Below are positions 37,190-47,021 of a stretch of DNA of 64,000 nucleotides, in pieces (within the stretch, counting starts at the first letter, position 1; every line of letters begins with the position of its first letter). The notes under the pieces were generated by a model. It did no database searches. It saw only the letters and a program-made list of their open reading frames with translations, and was not told the DNA's origin. A program made the position numbers and the translations under genes. The DNA comes from Armatimonadota bacterium. Its GTDB lineage: Bacteria > Armatimonadota > Fimbriimonadia > Fimbriimonadales > Fimbriimonadaceae. The DNA is taken from assembly GCA_016223145.1 (NCBI GenBank), contig JACRPN010000005.1:377809-441808 (forward strand). Direction: 5' to 3'.

Positions 37190-37265
37190 ATTAAGGCATT
37201 AAGGCATTAAGGCATTAAGGCATTAGGGCATTAAGGCGTTAAGGCGTTAAGGCGTTAGGGCGCTA
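37190..37265. repeat. TTAAGGCA tandem octamer repeat
   Basis: About nine copies of the octamer TTAAGGCA with minor changes (GGCGTT) start 7 bp after the rplA stop. Because the period is 8 and the unit contains TAA on both strands, the array has stops in all six frames. Confidence 0.9.
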
Positions 37266-37367
37266 GGGGTTTTGGGTGTGGTTTCCCCTCCAGACCCCCA
37301 CTTATTTCAGCCCAGCGTGGCCAAGGAGGGGGCATTCTTGTCTCTTCGTTCCTCGGTCCCACCACCC

Positions 37368-39011
37368 CTACATCAGCTTGACGGGCAGGATGCGCAGCCT
37401 TCGATGGGGTTCCTCACCGACCGATTCAGACGCCACGCGCCGGGCTTCGGCAAGCTGGTGCTGAAGCTTGCGGATGGGCGCCGGCTGCGGCGATAGCTCG
37501 AACGGCTTGCCCGTTTGGCCCACGGTCTCGATCGCCTTCACGACCTCGTCCATCGCCACGGCCTCGAAATCCACCTGCTCCTTGCGGCTGGCGGTCAACT
37601 CCTCCAGAGCCTGAGCGATCTGCTGCGTCGTGTTCGACTTGACGATTACTGTCGGCACATTGCGGCCTGAGAGCTCGCGGAGCTTCTTGGGGCGACCCTG
37701 ATAAGAGCTTCGCACCGCGAGAATGACGTCGGCGTGGTGGATGTCTCCGGTCACATAAGCTGGGAGCTTGCGCTCGCGGATCGCCCGCTCAAGGCGGGTC
37801 CTCGCCACACCAAAGGGATAGATCCGAAGGACATTCCCGCTGCCATTCCCCGCAGGCAGCGGCGACTCGTCGCGCTTCTCGCCCTGCACGTCATCGGTCT
37901 GCCGGGCTCTGCCCGAACTCGTGCGGCTGGGGGTCCGCTCGTGGTCCTCAAGGACCCTCGACAGCGCCGGGAACCGTGTATTGAAGCCCGGCTCGTTGAG
38001 CTCCAACGTGTGCTCGCGCTGGACGACTTCGACCTCGCCCGAATCCAGCCGAACGCGAATCTCGGGCCGCGGCGCGATGCCACGCAGCACCAGGTCCACG
38101 GTCTTCTGTACGTTGTGATGCACGGCGAGACGGTCAAAGTCCACGAGTTCGACGATCACATCGAAGGTCGGTGGGGCCTTGCGTTCGAGCACCGTCTTTT
38201 GGGTGCCCCTGCGCTTGGCCTCGTCATCGCTCAACGTCACCGCTTGAATGCCGCCCACCAGGTCGGCGAGCGAGGGGTTCAGCATCAGGTTTTCCAGGGT
38301 TTGGCCGTGCGCAGTCGCGACGAGTTGAACGCCCCTCTCGGCGATGGTCCGCGCCGCAAGCGCTTCCGCCTCGGTCGAGATCTCGTCGATGACGATGACC
38401 TCGGGCATGTGGTTCTCGACGGCCTCGATCATCACGGCGTGCTGCTCGCTGGGCACCCGTACCTGCATCCGGCGCGAGGACCCGATGCCCGGATGGGGCA
38501 CGTCTCCGTCGCCTGCGATTTCGTTGCTGGTGTCGACGATCACAACGCGCCTGTTGACCTCATCGGCGAGCACGCGAGCGACCTCGCGGAGCTTGGTGGT
38601 CTTGCCCACGCCGGGCTTCCCGAGCAGAAGGATGGACGCCCCGGAGCGCACGATGTCGTCGATGATGTCGATCGTCCCTTCCATCGCACGGCCGACGCGG
38701 CAAGTAAGGCCGATGACCCTCCCATGACGGTTGCGAATGGCGGAAATCCGGTGAAGGGTGCGCTCGATGCCCGCGCGGTTGTCCTCGCCGAATTCGCCGA
38801 TGGCGCGCGTGACCGCGTCGAGGTCGTTCTCCGTGACGATGACGTCCTCCCACCGCTCGACCCGCGAGCGGTAGCGGGCCTCAGCCACCCTGCCATAGTC
38901 GAGCACGACCTCGATCAGTGCATCGAGCTCGTTGAGGCGCTCCAAGCGCTCGCGGACGACGGCGGGCAGGACTTCAAGGAACTCCTTTAAGCCATTGGGA
39001 GGGGGGTTCAT
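37368..39011 (-). CDS. Ycf45/SpoIIIAA-like AAA ATPase with R3H domain
   Basis: The product is about 547 residues. The N-terminal half is an AAA ATPase of the Ycf45 type: Walker A LLGKPGVGKTTKLREVARVL (P-loop 131-139) and Walker B VIVIDEIST. The middle part is less conserved. A C-terminal R3H single-stranded nucleic acid-binding domain ends LQHQLAEARRVASESVGEEP. It probably acts on RNA or ssDNA; the exact role is unknown. I chose the ATG at 39011, though it has no clear ribosome-binding site; an in-frame GTG at 39041 would add ten residues. Confidence 0.88.
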   Translation of the reverse strand: MNPPPNGLKEFLEVLPAVVRERLERLNELDALIEVVLDYGRVAEARYRSRVERWEDVIVTENDLDAVTRAIGEFGEDNRAGIERTLHRISAIRNRHGRVIGLTCRVGRAMEGTIDIIDDIVRSGASILLLGKPGVGKTTKLREVARVLADEVNRRVVIVDTSNEIAGDGDVPHPGIGSSRRMQVRVPSEQHAVMIEAVENHMPEVIVIDEISTEAEALAARTIAERGVQLVATAHGQTLENLMLNPSLADLVGGIQAVTLSDDEAKRRGTQKTVLERKAPPTFDVIVELVDFDRLAVHHNVQKTVDLVLRGIAPRPEIRVRLDSGEVEVVQREHTLELNEPGFNTRFPALSRVLEDHERTPSRTSSGRARQTDDVQGEKRDESPLPAGNGSGNVLRIYPFGVARTRLERAIRERKLPAYVTGDIHHADVILAVRSSYQGRPKKLRELSGRNVPTVIVKSNTTQQIAQALEELTASRKEQVDFEAVAMDEVVKAIETVGQTGKPFELSPQPAPIRKLQHQLAEARRVASESVGEEPHRRLRILPVKLM

Positions 39012-39086
39012 AGAAAATTGGGAAGACCGAAAATCGGGCACTCCTATTCATTCAAACGGACGGAATACGGTTTCCGCACCTGTGAA

Positions 39087-40214
39087 TTATGCTTGGTCTT
39101 GAAGAACGATGCTTACCGATTTTGATTCGCCTTTAGACCAATACTTGATCTTCACGGTGTCGCCCGCCCGACGATCGAGGAGGAGCCTGGACAGGTCCGT
39201 GTAGTCGCGAATGCGCTGTCCGTCGAATTCCGTAACCACGTCGAGGCCCTGCATTCCCGCGCGCTCCGCCCCCGATCCGGCGCCCACCCTCTGGACCACG
39301 ACGCCCGCCTTTGGCGGCTCAGAGCCGGTGGCCTGTTTGAGCTGCTCGCGGGCCGATTCGCGCTCCAGAAGGCCAGGGATACGGTAGAAGGAAACCCCCA
39401 ATGTGCCGTAGCGGACGCGCCCGAACTTCAAGATGTCGGAGGCCACGCGCTTGACCCGGTTGACCGGGATGGCGAAGCCCAGCCCAACGCTGCCGCCGGT
39501 CTCGCTTGCGATAGCCGTGTTGATGCCAATCAGCTCGCCTTTGGCGTTTGCCAGTGCGCCGCCGGAGTTGCCCGGGTTGATGGCGGCATCGGTTTGGATG
39601 GCGTCGGCGAGCACGCCGGGACCGCCGGTGTCCAAGGTCCGGTTAAGGCTGCTGACGACGCCAACGCTGACGGTGTCGTCGAAGCCCAGCGGAGAGCCGA
39701 CGGCCAGAACCCATTCGCCGATTTCCAGTTTGGAACTCTCGCCCATTTCGACCGCCGAAAGGCCCGTCGCATCCACCTTGAGCACCGCAAGATCGGACCG
39801 TGGGTCGGTGCCGACGACCGTGGCCTGCATGTTTCGTCCGTCCGGCAGCCGAACCTGGACCCGGTCAGCATTCGCCACGACGTGGTTGTTGGTGATGATC
39901 GTTCCGTTCGCCGCGATGATGACGCCGGAACCTGAGCCGGTCTGCGCGATGCGCGTTTCCTCAGAGAAGAAGGTGCGATAGCGCTCCAAGCGGTCCACGG
40001 ACACCACCGAAGCGACCAGTTTCTTGGCGGCCGCCCGGAAGTCCGCGGGAGTCTGGACGTTCTCGAGCGAGACCTTGGAGATGGGGGCCGACTCCTGAAA
40101 CAGAGCGTCTGGCTGAACCGATCGCTGAGCCAGGTAGCGGTCGATGCGCAGAGCTGCGAAAGCTCCTCCGAAGACGGCAAGTCCGATGAAAAAATAGGTC
40201 GTGGCTTTGCTCAT
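39087..40214 (-). CDS. HtrA/DegP-type serine protease with PDZ domain
   Basis: The product is about 375 residues. It has an N-terminal membrane anchor (YFFIGLAVFGGAFAALRI), a trypsin-like domain with His111 (TNNHVV), Asp141 (RSDLAVLK) and Ser217 (GNSGGAL), and one C-terminal PDZ domain (VVQRVGAGSGAERAGMQGLD). It is a periplasmic quality-control protease. The start at 40214 gives the usual signal-anchor. rlmN is divergent, and its candidate start lies 87 bp away. Confidence 0.92.
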   Translation of the reverse strand: MSKATTYFFIGLAVFGGAFAALRIDRYLAQRSVQPDALFQESAPISKVSLENVQTPADFRAAAKKLVASVVSVDRLERYRTFFSEETRIAQTGSGSGVIIAANGTIITNNHVVANADRVQVRLPDGRNMQATVVGTDPRSDLAVLKVDATGLSAVEMGESSKLEIGEWVLAVGSPLGFDDTVSVGVVSSLNRTLDTGGPGVLADAIQTDAAINPGNSGGALANAKGELIGINTAIASETGGSVGLGFAIPVNRVKRVASDILKFGRVRYGTLGVSFYRIPGLLERESAREQLKQATGSEPPKAGVVVQRVGAGSGAERAGMQGLDVVTEFDGQRIRDYTDLSRLLLDRRAGDTVKIKYWSKGESKSVSIVLQDQA

Positions 40215-40287
40215 GGCTCTCAATCCTATGACGTTTGTTTACGTTCACGGAGATTCGGCAGTTCCTGGGTCCCGATGGCCTAACAAG

Positions 40288-40293
40288 TACAAT
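40288..40293 (+). promoter_or_regulatory. -10 box (TACAAT), rlmN leaderless start
   Basis: TACAAT ends 7 nt before GTG 40301, so the transcript should begin at or next to the start codon. Confidence 0.5.
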
Positions 40294-40300
40294 TCGAGAC

Positions 40301-41383
40301 GTGTCATCCCCGTTCCAAGCCCTGGCCGGCCTCGACCATGCCGCGATCGAATCGCAGCTTGGGGACCTGCCGCAGGCCCGCATGCGCGCGGCGCAGATTG
40401 CCGACTGGATCTACCGAAAAGGCGCAGTGAGCTTCGACGAGATGACCAATCTGCCGGCAGCCTTACGCGAGGGCTTGAAAGAGCGTTTCGTGGTCTGGCC
40501 GCTTCAGGTTGCCCGCAGAGCGACCTCCACCGATGGCGTGATCAAGCTCCTGGTGCACAGGGGCGACGGCCAGGTCTATGAGTGTGTACTGCTGCCCTAT
40601 GAGAAGCGCGTGTCGTGCTGCCTCAGCTCTCAGGTGGGCTGCCCTATGGGCTGCACCTTCTGCGCCACGGGGCTCGGCGGCTTCGACCGAAACCTGTCGG
40701 CGGGCGAAATCGTAGGGCAGTACCTGATGCTCCAGCGCGAAATCGGCCCGGAACGCCGCATCTCGCACGTGGTGTTCATGGGTATGGGAGAACCACTATT
40801 GAACCTCACGAACGTGCTGGAGGCCATCCGCCTGCTTCATGACGAAGTGGGCCTGAGCCACCGGCATATCACGGTCTCGACGGTGGGCATCGTGCCCAAG
40901 ATCGACGAGTTAACCAAGCTCGGGCTTCCCATCCATCTAGCTCTTTCGCTTCACTCGCCGCTGGACGCGGTACGCGACCGGCTCATGCCCGTCAACAAGC
41001 GTTGGCCCGTCGCGGAAGTGATGGCCGCCATGCGAAGGCACCAAAGGGCCACGGGTAGGAAGATCACGATCGAGTATCTGCTGATTTCAGGGGTGACCGA
41101 CACCGAAGACCAAGCGGCGGCGCTGGCGGGCTTGGTTCGAGGCGTTCCCAGCGTCGTCAACCTCATTCCCTTCAACTTCGTAGACACGACGCACGGCTAT
41201 TCGAGGCCCTCGAAGGAGCGCGTGAGGGCGTTTCGTTCGGCGCTTGAGTCGCGGGGGGTCAACGTGACCCAGCGCGTGGAGCGGGGCCATGACATCGCCG
41301 CCGCCTGCGGCCAACTCGCGGGGGAGCACACGGGCAAGTTTGCCAGGAGGGCCACACGATCCGAACTGCTTGTCCTTTCCTGA
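40301..41383 (+). CDS. rlmN: Dual-specificity RNA methyltransferase RlmN
   Basis: The product is about 360 residues. It is a radical-SAM enzyme that methylates C2 of A2503 in 23S rRNA (and A37 of some tRNAs). The radical-SAM cluster cysteines are C114, C118 and C121 in CPMGCTFCATG, followed by the SAM motif MGMGEPLLN. MRAAQIADWIYRKG and MTNLPAALRE are family hallmarks. Start: I chose GTG 40301, because a TACAAT box precedes it directly; an in-frame TTG at 40235 would add 22 residues, but lies upstream of that box. Two conserved catalytic-core Cys residues are plausible but not checked. The lptC-like gene starts 3 bp past its stop. Confidence 0.93.
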   Translation: MSSPFQALAGLDHAAIESQLGDLPQARMRAAQIADWIYRKGAVSFDEMTNLPAALREGLKERFVVWPLQVARRATSTDGVIKLLVHRGDGQVYECVLLPYEKRVSCCLSSQVGCPMGCTFCATGLGGFDRNLSAGEIVGQYLMLQREIGPERRISHVVFMGMGEPLLNLTNVLEAIRLLHDEVGLSHRHITVSTVGIVPKIDELTKLGLPIHLALSLHSPLDAVRDRLMPVNKRWPVAEVMAAMRRHQRATGRKITIEYLLISGVTDTEDQAAALAGLVRGVPSVVNLIPFNFVDTTHGYSRPSKERVRAFRSALESRGVNVTQRVERGHDIAAACGQLAGEHTGKFARRATRSELLVLS

Positions 41384-41385
41384 TC

Positions 41386-41922
41386 GTGTGCTTGCTGATT
41401 GCCGGGTGCGGCGACGCGCCAAAGGCTTCAAGAGGCGCGCCAAAGCCGGACGCCAAGTTGAAGCCCATGCTGGAGCAGGCCGTTCGGACCTCTGCCGCCG
41501 AGGGCACCCGTTACAGCTCGGGAAAGAACAGACGGCCCCTTTGGACCGTCAGGTGGAACCGCGCCGACCTCAACGCCAGCGAGGAAGGTGAGTTCTATGG
41601 GACCGCTTACGACGTGTCCGGCACCTTTTTCAAGGGAGCTCAAGCTGCGAGCACCTTCCGCGCAAAGCGTGCCGTGATCGCCCAAAAGGGGAACACGCTG
41701 GAGCTTCTAGGCGGCGTGTCCGTCCAATCCGAAAGACCCCCATCCAAGCTCGAATGCGACTCGGTGATCTGGGACCCTGAACGCGAGGTAGGCGAGGCGC
41801 GGGGTAACGTTCGGTTCACAGCGGACGACGTGGTGATCGGCCCGTTCGATGCCTTTCGGTTCTCGCCGGAATTGAACGCAGCCGGAACGCCCGGCATCTT
41901 TGGCAAACGCTATGGAAAGTAG
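41386..41922 (+). CDS. lptC: LptC-like lipopolysaccharide export lipoprotein
   Basis: The product is about 178 residues. It starts with a short hydrophobic segment ending at the lipobox LLIAGC, so it should be a lipoprotein. A beta-jellyroll-like domain follows, with FYGTAYDVSGTFFKGAQAAS and FRAKRAVIAQKGNTLELLGG, as in LptC/LptA proteins that carry lipopolysaccharide across the periplasm. I rest the call on this and on the lptA/lptB/lptF-like genes behind it. The signal as called is unusually short; an unseen alternative start within the end of rlmN would add residues. It overlaps the next gene by 11 bp. Confidence 0.7.
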   Translation: MCLLIAGCGDAPKASRGAPKPDAKLKPMLEQAVRTSAAEGTRYSSGKNRRPLWTVRWNRADLNASEEGEFYGTAYDVSGTFFKGAQAASTFRAKRAVIAQKGNTLELLGGVSVQSERPPSKLECDSVIWDPEREVGEARGNVRFTADDVVIGPFDAFRFSPELNAAGTPGIFGKRYGK

Positions 41923-42943
41923 GTGTGCTTTGAGTTGGTACGCGGCAGCAGGGTTGTTGCTGCTGTGCGGCGTTGCGCTCGCGCAGATTCAAGGCCGCGG
42001 CAAGGTCAACCTTCAAGACACCTCAGGCAATTCGAAGATTCAGAACGGCTCAGAGTTCGTCTTCGAGCGGCTCGACGACGGCAGAATATCGTTCGAGGGA
42101 TCCGGAAGCCCCATCTACGGCGCCTTCAAGAAGCAAGGCCTGACCCTTGAGACGGGCAGGATCGACGGCATCGCGACGACGGCTCAAAGGACGTTTTCCT
42201 TGGCCTCCGCGACCCTGACGGGCAAGGTCCGCGCCGTCCTTGTGAGGCCGTCGGCAGCCAAGACGTCGAACTCGGTCCAGACGATCGAGCTGAACTGTCC
42301 GAAGGCCGATTACCTGGCCGCCGAAGAGCGATGGACTCTCACTGGCCCTGTCGCGGTCCATCGGGAGGATCAACCCGCGCGCGAGGACCTTGAGCTGAGC
42401 GGGTCGAGCGCCACCGTGGTGCTGTACGGCGAAAAGGACGCCGCCAGAGGCAGCGCAGGCTTGCGTTCGGTGACGATGAGGAAGGCCACGCTGAAGATGA
42501 AAACGAACCGCCGGCAGGCCAAAGAGAAAGCGCCCGGCGAATTTGAGTTCGTCGAGTTCCATTTCAATGGCACGGCCGACAGCTTGGTGTTTGACGATCA
42601 AGCCAGGACCATCACCTTTCGCGGAAACGTGCACTTCTGGGGAGACGATCCGCTGCTTGTCGGAGACATGACCGGCGATTCGGCGGTCGTAACGCTCGAT
42701 GCGAAGGGGCAGCCCAAGAGGATTTCGATGTCAGGGGAGCCTGGGGTGACCAAGGTCAACCAAAAGCCGCCACCTAGTCACGAAGGGATCACCCGCAATG
42801 GCGCAATGGCGCAAATGACCGCAAAGAGGCCATCTCTCCCCTCTTCCCCTTATCGCTTCATCCCTTCATCCCTTCACTCGCAACTCCTCTGTCCTTCGGT
42901 CCCTTCGTCCCTCCGCCCCACTGACACCCAGGTGTCCGCATGA
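41912..42943 (+). CDS. lptA: LptA/OstA-like periplasmic protein with repeat-derived tail
   Basis: The product is about 343 residues. A signal peptide ([20 protein letters not shown]) is followed by OstA/LptA-type beta repeats: [20 protein letters not shown], and later [32 protein letters not shown]. It would bridge lipopolysaccharide between the inner and outer membranes. The last 35-40 residues ([10 protein letters not shown] and [15 protein letters not shown]) are low-complexity and are encoded by GTCCCTTCG-type repeat DNA like the arms around four-helix-bundle gene 1, so repeat DNA appears to have been recruited as a tail. ATGA overlap with lptB. Start ATG 41912 is chosen so that the signal peptide starts the protein. 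Confidence 0.75.
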   Translation: MESRCALSWYAAAGLLLLCGVALAQIQGRGKVNLQDTSGNSKIQNGSEFVFERLDDGRISFEGSGSPIYGAFKKQGLTLETGRIDGIATTAQRTFSLASATLTGKVRAVLVRPSAAKTSNSVQTIELNCPKADYLAAEERWTLTGPVAVHREDQPAREDLELSGSSATVVLYGEKDAARGSAGLRSVTMRKATLKMKTNRRQAKEKAPGEFEFVEFHFNGTADSLVFDDQARTITFRGNVHFWGDDPLLVGDMTGDSAVVTLDAKGQPKRISMSGEPGVTKVNQKPPPSHEGITRNGAMAQMTAKRPSLPSSPYRFIPSSLHSQLLCPSVPSSLRPTDTQVSA

Positions 42944-43731
42944 CGATCACGACCCACGATCTTGTCAAGGTGTATCGGGGACGAAAGGTCGTCGACAAGG
43001 TCAGCATCCGGATCAGCGAAGGCGAGATCGTTGGCTTGCTGGGGCCGAATGGCGCGGGAAAGACGACGACGTTCTACATGGTCACCGGGATCGTCAGGCC
43101 CAATGGCGGCGAGGTGCAGCTTGACGGGGCCCCGATCACACGCTGGCCGATGTACAAGAGGGCCCAAGCAGGCATCGGCTATCTGCCCCAGGAAGCCAGC
43201 GTCTTTCGAAAGCTCTCGGTGGCGGACAACATCCGGCTGGTGATGGAGGTCAACCGCGCGCCCAAAGACGCCATCGCCAAGCGCATCGCCGAGCTTGCGG
43301 AGGAGTTTCACATTGGGCACATCCTGGACGCCAAAGCCGGAGTGCTCTCCGGGGGTGAGCGCCGGCGTGTGGAGATCGCGCGTTCGCTCGCCACGGAGCC
43401 GAAGTTCATCCTCCTCGATGAGCCGTTCACCGGCATCGACCCAGTCACCATCGAGGAGATTCAGAAGATCATTTCAAGGCTCAAGGCGCGAGGCATCGGC
43501 ATCTTGATCACCGACCACAACGTTTCTGCGACGCTCAGCATCACTGACCGGAACTACATCTTGATCGGGGGGAAAATCTTCGCCGAGGGCACGGCCGCCG
43601 AGATCGGCTCCAACGAAGCGGTCCGCAAGCACTATCTCGGCGCCCAATTTGCCGGCGAGGGCGATGTGGACCCTGCCGGAAGCAACGGCAGGGCCAAGTC
43701 CGCGCCCGAGAGCGAGGAAGCTCACGATTGA
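42940..43731 (+). CDS. lptB: Lipopolysaccharide export ABC ATPase LptB
   Basis: The 263-residue ATPase has Walker [17 protein letters not shown]-loop [16 protein letters not shown], signature [16 protein letters not shown] and Walker [20 protein letters not shown], then [12 protein letters not shown]. The pattern [12 protein letters not shown] is characteristic of LptB. It drives extraction of lipopolysaccharide with LptF/LptG. It overlaps the upstream lptA-like gene and the downstream permease (TTGA). The last 20 residues are extra. Confidence 0.93.
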   Translation: MTITTHDLVKVYRGRKVVDKVSIRISEGEIVGLLGPNGAGKTTTFYMVTGIVRPNGGEVQLDGAPITRWPMYKRAQAGIGYLPQEASVFRKLSVADNIRLVMEVNRAPKDAIAKRIAELAEEFHIGHILDAKAGVLSGGERRRVEIARSLATEPKFILLDEPFTGIDPVTIEEIQKIISRLKARGIGILITDHNVSATLSITDRNYILIGGKIFAEGTAAEIGSNEAVRKHYLGAQFAGEGDVDPAGSNGRAKSAPESEEAHD

Positions 43732-44837
43732 AGCGGCTCGACCGGCTGATCATCAGTGAGCTGGTGGGGCCTTGGGCCTTCGGCGTGGCGATCTTCTCAG
43801 CGCTGATCTTCGCTTCGGTCCTGCTGGTACGCGTGACGGAGTGGGTGGTTCGGGGCATCAACCCAAACACGGTCATGGAGGTGGCATTCTTGTTGATGCC
43901 GGGCATCGTGGTGAAGACCTTCGCCATGGCGATGCTCCTGGCTACCCTGCTCGCCTTCGGGAGGCTTAGCAATGACAGCGAAGTGGTGGCTCTTAAGGCT
44001 GCCGGCACCAGCCTCTTTCGCATCATGAGGCCGGTGCTGGCCTTTGGGCTGGCGGTGGCGTTCCTTTCGTTTGCGCTCAATGAGGCGATCGTTCCAGGGG
44101 CGGCTGCCCGCGCCACGGCGCTCACAACCGAGATCAAGAAGCAGATCGATAAAGGCAAGGGTGCAAAGCCGGTCTTCTACACGATCCAGGGCAAGAACGG
44201 CGCGGTCGCACAACTCATGGCGCTCGACTTCAGTCTGGTGGACCAAACCCTGCGACACGTTACGCTCTCGACGTTTGATTCCGAGAAGCGCCACAGCACC
44301 ATCCTGCTCGCCGACGAACTGCGCTACTTCGGGCCGAGAGATTGGCGGATCATCGGAGACGCGCGGCTGCTCAAGGCCGACGGGAAGTGGGTATTAGGGC
44401 TCAAAGACGCCTGGCCGAGAGAGGTCGCGCAGCCGGACATTACGCCCCAGAACTTGCTGGCCGGGTTCGCGGACGATCTCGACGTGTTCAGCATCGGGCA
44501 GATGGTGGAGCAGATCCGCAAGCTCAAGTCGGACCCCAACCCCGACAACAAGCAGATCGCCAACCTGCAGTTCGGGCTGTACAACAAGGTGGCTCTACCT
44601 CTGGGGGTGGTGGTGTTCGCGCTGCTTGGGGCGCCGCTCGGGATTCGGAACGCGCGGGCGGGCATGGCTGTTGGGTTCGCGCTTTCGGTGGCGCTCAGCT
44701 TCCTCTATCTGATGCTGGCGAACTTCATGGCAGTCTATGCCAAGGGCGGCGCGATCCCACCTTGGCTGGCGAGCTTCTTACCGATCCTGATCGGGGCCGC
44801 TGCGGCGGGGTACGCGATTTACAGGAAGAACCAATAG
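43728..44837 (+). CDS. LptF/LptG-family permease (YjgP/YjgQ)
   Basis: The 369-residue protein has about six hydrophobic segments and the family opening [20 protein letters not shown], then a long central periplasmic domain and the ending [20 protein letters not shown] followed by more helices. It is the membrane partner of LptB. Only one such permease is visible here, so the second may be encoded elsewhere. The TTG start (43728) overlaps the lptB stop as TTGA, an unusual start chosen for its coupling and its family N-terminus. Confidence 0.88.
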   Translation: MKRLDRLIISELVGPWAFGVAIFSALIFASVLLVRVTEWVVRGINPNTVMEVAFLLMPGIVVKTFAMAMLLATLLAFGRLSNDSEVVALKAAGTSLFRIMRPVLAFGLAVAFLSFALNEAIVPGAAARATALTTEIKKQIDKGKGAKPVFYTIQGKNGAVAQLMALDFSLVDQTLRHVTLSTFDSEKRHSTILLADELRYFGPRDWRIIGDARLLKADGKWVLGLKDAWPREVAQPDITPQNLLAGFADDLDVFSIGQMVEQIRKLKSDPNPDNKQIANLQFGLYNKVALPLGVVVFALLGAPLGIRNARAGMAVGFALSVALSFLYLMLANFMAVYAKGGAIPPWLASFLPILIGAAAAGYAIYRKNQ

Positions 44838-45014
44838 GGCGCCTTTAGCGTTCGGCTGTGTCGCCCCCTCTTCTCCTCATCCCATCACCCCGCCCCTGCC
44901 GCCGCCTCCACAAGTAGCATCGGCCCTGCAATTTCGAGCAGACTAACACTTGAGGGCGCACAATCGTCTTAACCGTAGGGTGGCCAAGGTTGGCCTGACA
45001 TCCGCTAGCGACAA

Positions 45015-46532
45015 ATGGACTTTCTGAGCTTTGCGTTCCTTGCACTGTTCTGCCTTTTGGGCGGCATTATCGCCGTCTATGCGGACAGGCTTGGGCGCGT
45101 GCTCGGCAAGCAGCGACGATCGCTTCTGGGCCTTCGGCCTCGAAAAACGGCCGAAGTCATCGTCTTCTTGGGAGGCGTGCTCGTCCCGATGCTCACGATC
45201 ATGCTCGTGCTCGTGGCGAGCAGCGACGTGCGCGAGTGGCTCCTGAGGGGCCGGGAGGCTATCGCCGAGGCCAAGAGGCTGACGATCGATCGCGACGCAA
45301 AGGTCAAGGAGAACACCATCCTCGACCAAAGGAACAAGGACCTGAACGTCCGCGTCACGGGTCTCAACGAGCAGCTCGAGAAGCTAAACCGACAAGTAGA
45401 TGAGGCCGTGCTGGCCTCCAAAAAGGCGCAGAGCGACGCGGTAGCGGCAAGGGCACAGGCCGCAGCGCTGACGCGGAACCTGAGAAAGGTAAGCATCCAA
45501 CTTGCGGCCCAGCAGACGGAGCTCACGGCGACGACCTCCAAGCTTGAAAAGGCCCGAAAGGAGTACGGATCCCTAAACGGCAGCTATCGAGAGCTTGACA
45601 GCCAGTTCAGAGAGCTCGGCGAGGACTTCAACAGAAAGCTGGAGGAGAACTCCAAGCTCCAAAGGACCAACGAGAGCCTTCAGCAGCAAGGAGACGAGCT
45701 CATTCGAACGATCGACGGCCTAACCCAGGATAAGGGTCGTTTGCAGGGCGAGGTCAGCGAAATCCAGGGCCGACTGAACGAATCTCAAGAACGCCTGAAG
45801 AAGGCTCAAGAGGACCTAGAGCGAACCAACAGCGAACTGATGACGGCCCAGAACGATGCCCTGCGGCTCGGAGGGCTCGCGGCGAGCGCGCGAACCGGCA
45901 AGCCCATGTTCCTTCGGGGGGACGAGATCGCGCGCCTCAGCGTGGACGCGAACTTGACCCCGCAAGAGGCTCGGCAAGAGGTTTCCCGTCTGATGCGTGC
46001 CGCCAGGATGGAAGCTGAGGAACGCGGGGCCAAGCCGCTAGCGGGGTTGCCATCGGCGGGCCTGACGCAGCGCACGATCCAGGGAAGGACCGTTTCGGCC
46101 GAAGAGCAGCTGGACGCATTGATCCGCAGCCTTACCGGCCGGCCTGATCCCGTTGTGCTCATCTCGCGGTCGTTCCTCAACTCCTTTGGCGGCGAGCCCG
46201 TCCAGCTCGATATCGCCATCTATCGCAATCCGCTCGCGGTTCGCGCCGGAGACATTGTCGCCGAAAGGCGCGTCGACGGCACCAAGGACCTGGCTGCGAT
46301 CCACACTCAGGTGACCTCCTTTATCGCTGAGGACGTGCACAATGCGGCTCAGCGGGCCAACTTCATCCCCGCCAACGGCCGGGCGGACAGCTACGGGTCC
46401 GTCTCGATGGCGGAGGCGCTGAATCTGGTAGAGAGAATCAAGGAGGCAGGCCGTTCGATCCGGCTTCAGGCGATTGCCAGACAGGACCTGCGCGTGGGGG
46501 ACCCGCTGCTGCTGGAGTTTAGGCTGAAATGA
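45015..46532 (+). CDS. DUF3084 coiled-coil membrane protein
   Basis: The 505-residue protein matches DUF3084. It has two N-terminal hydrophobic segments (FLSFAFLALFCLLGGIIAVY and VLVPMLTIMLVLVASS), then a long coiled coil (about 85-290, many Lys/Glu/Gln heptads such as LNESQERLKKAQEDLERTNS) and a C-terminal globular domain with LIRSLTGRPDPVVLISRSFL. Function unknown in all bacteria. The next gene starts 11 bp later. Confidence 0.85.
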   Translation: MDFLSFAFLALFCLLGGIIAVYADRLGRVLGKQRRSLLGLRPRKTAEVIVFLGGVLVPMLTIMLVLVASSDVREWLLRGREAIAEAKRLTIDRDAKVKENTILDQRNKDLNVRVTGLNEQLEKLNRQVDEAVLASKKAQSDAVAARAQAAALTRNLRKVSIQLAAQQTELTATTSKLEKARKEYGSLNGSYRELDSQFRELGEDFNRKLEENSKLQRTNESLQQQGDELIRTIDGLTQDKGRLQGEVSEIQGRLNESQERLKKAQEDLERTNSELMTAQNDALRLGGLAASARTGKPMFLRGDEIARLSVDANLTPQEARQEVSRLMRAARMEAEERGAKPLAGLPSAGLTQRTIQGRTVSAEEQLDALIRSLTGRPDPVVLISRSFLNSFGGEPVQLDIAIYRNPLAVRAGDIVAERRVDGTKDLAAIHTQVTSFIAEDVHNAAQRANFIPANGRADSYGSVSMAEALNLVERIKEAGRSIRLQAIARQDLRVGDPLLLEFRLK

Positions 46533-46542
46533 GGGCGATGCG

Positions 46543-46959
46543 ATGAACAGAAAGACTATCCTCGCCATCGACCCGGGAAGCTCCAAGTGCGGGGTGGCGC
46601 TGGTGCGGCGGGAACAGGAAGGCGCTCTGACGCTGGTCTGGCGGACCATCTGCCCACCGGCGGACCTGGCCGAAAAGCTCTCCGAGGCCCGCGGCATCGA
46701 ATCCTATTCAACGGTTGTCGTCGGTTCGGGAACCCATTCCAGGCAGATCGTCGAGGCGATCCGGATGCAGCTTCCCAGCATCGGCGTCTTGTTGGTGGAC
46801 GAGCGAGACACCAGTCTCCAGGCGCGAGAGCGCTATTGGGAGCACAACCCGCGCAAGGGCTGGAAGAGGCTCTTGCCCGCGACGCTGTTCCCGCCCACGG
46901 AACCGATCGACGACTTCGCGGCGTTGGTCCTTGCGGAAAGGGTGCTGGACCCGCAGTGA
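46543..46959 (+). CDS. YqgF/RuvX-like RNase H-fold protein
   Basis: The 138-residue protein has the RNase H-fold signature ILAIDPGSSKCGVALV at the start, then a strand-helix STVVVGSGTHSRQIVEAI and LLVDERDTSLQARERYWE. The ending PPTEPIDDFAALVLAERVL contains the acidic residues of YqgF-like nucleases. It may process pre-16S rRNA or resolve DNA junctions, but it is divergent. It follows the DUF3084 gene in the same transcript. Confidence 0.7.
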   Translation: MNRKTILAIDPGSSKCGVALVRREQEGALTLVWRTICPPADLAEKLSEARGIESYSTVVVGSGTHSRQIVEAIRMQLPSIGVLLVDERDTSLQARERYWEHNPRKGWKRLLPATLFPPTEPIDDFAALVLAERVLDPQ

Positions 46960-47021
46960 ACGAGGTGCGAAGGGCGATGGGCGATGCGCGATATGCAATG
47001 AGACCCGGAAAACCGGAAGCA

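Noticed and set aside
37734..38990. Plus-strand open frame opposite the R3H/AAA gene
   Set aside because: Shadow of a gene with intact Walker and R3H motifs; the His/Asp/Gly-rich product matches no family.
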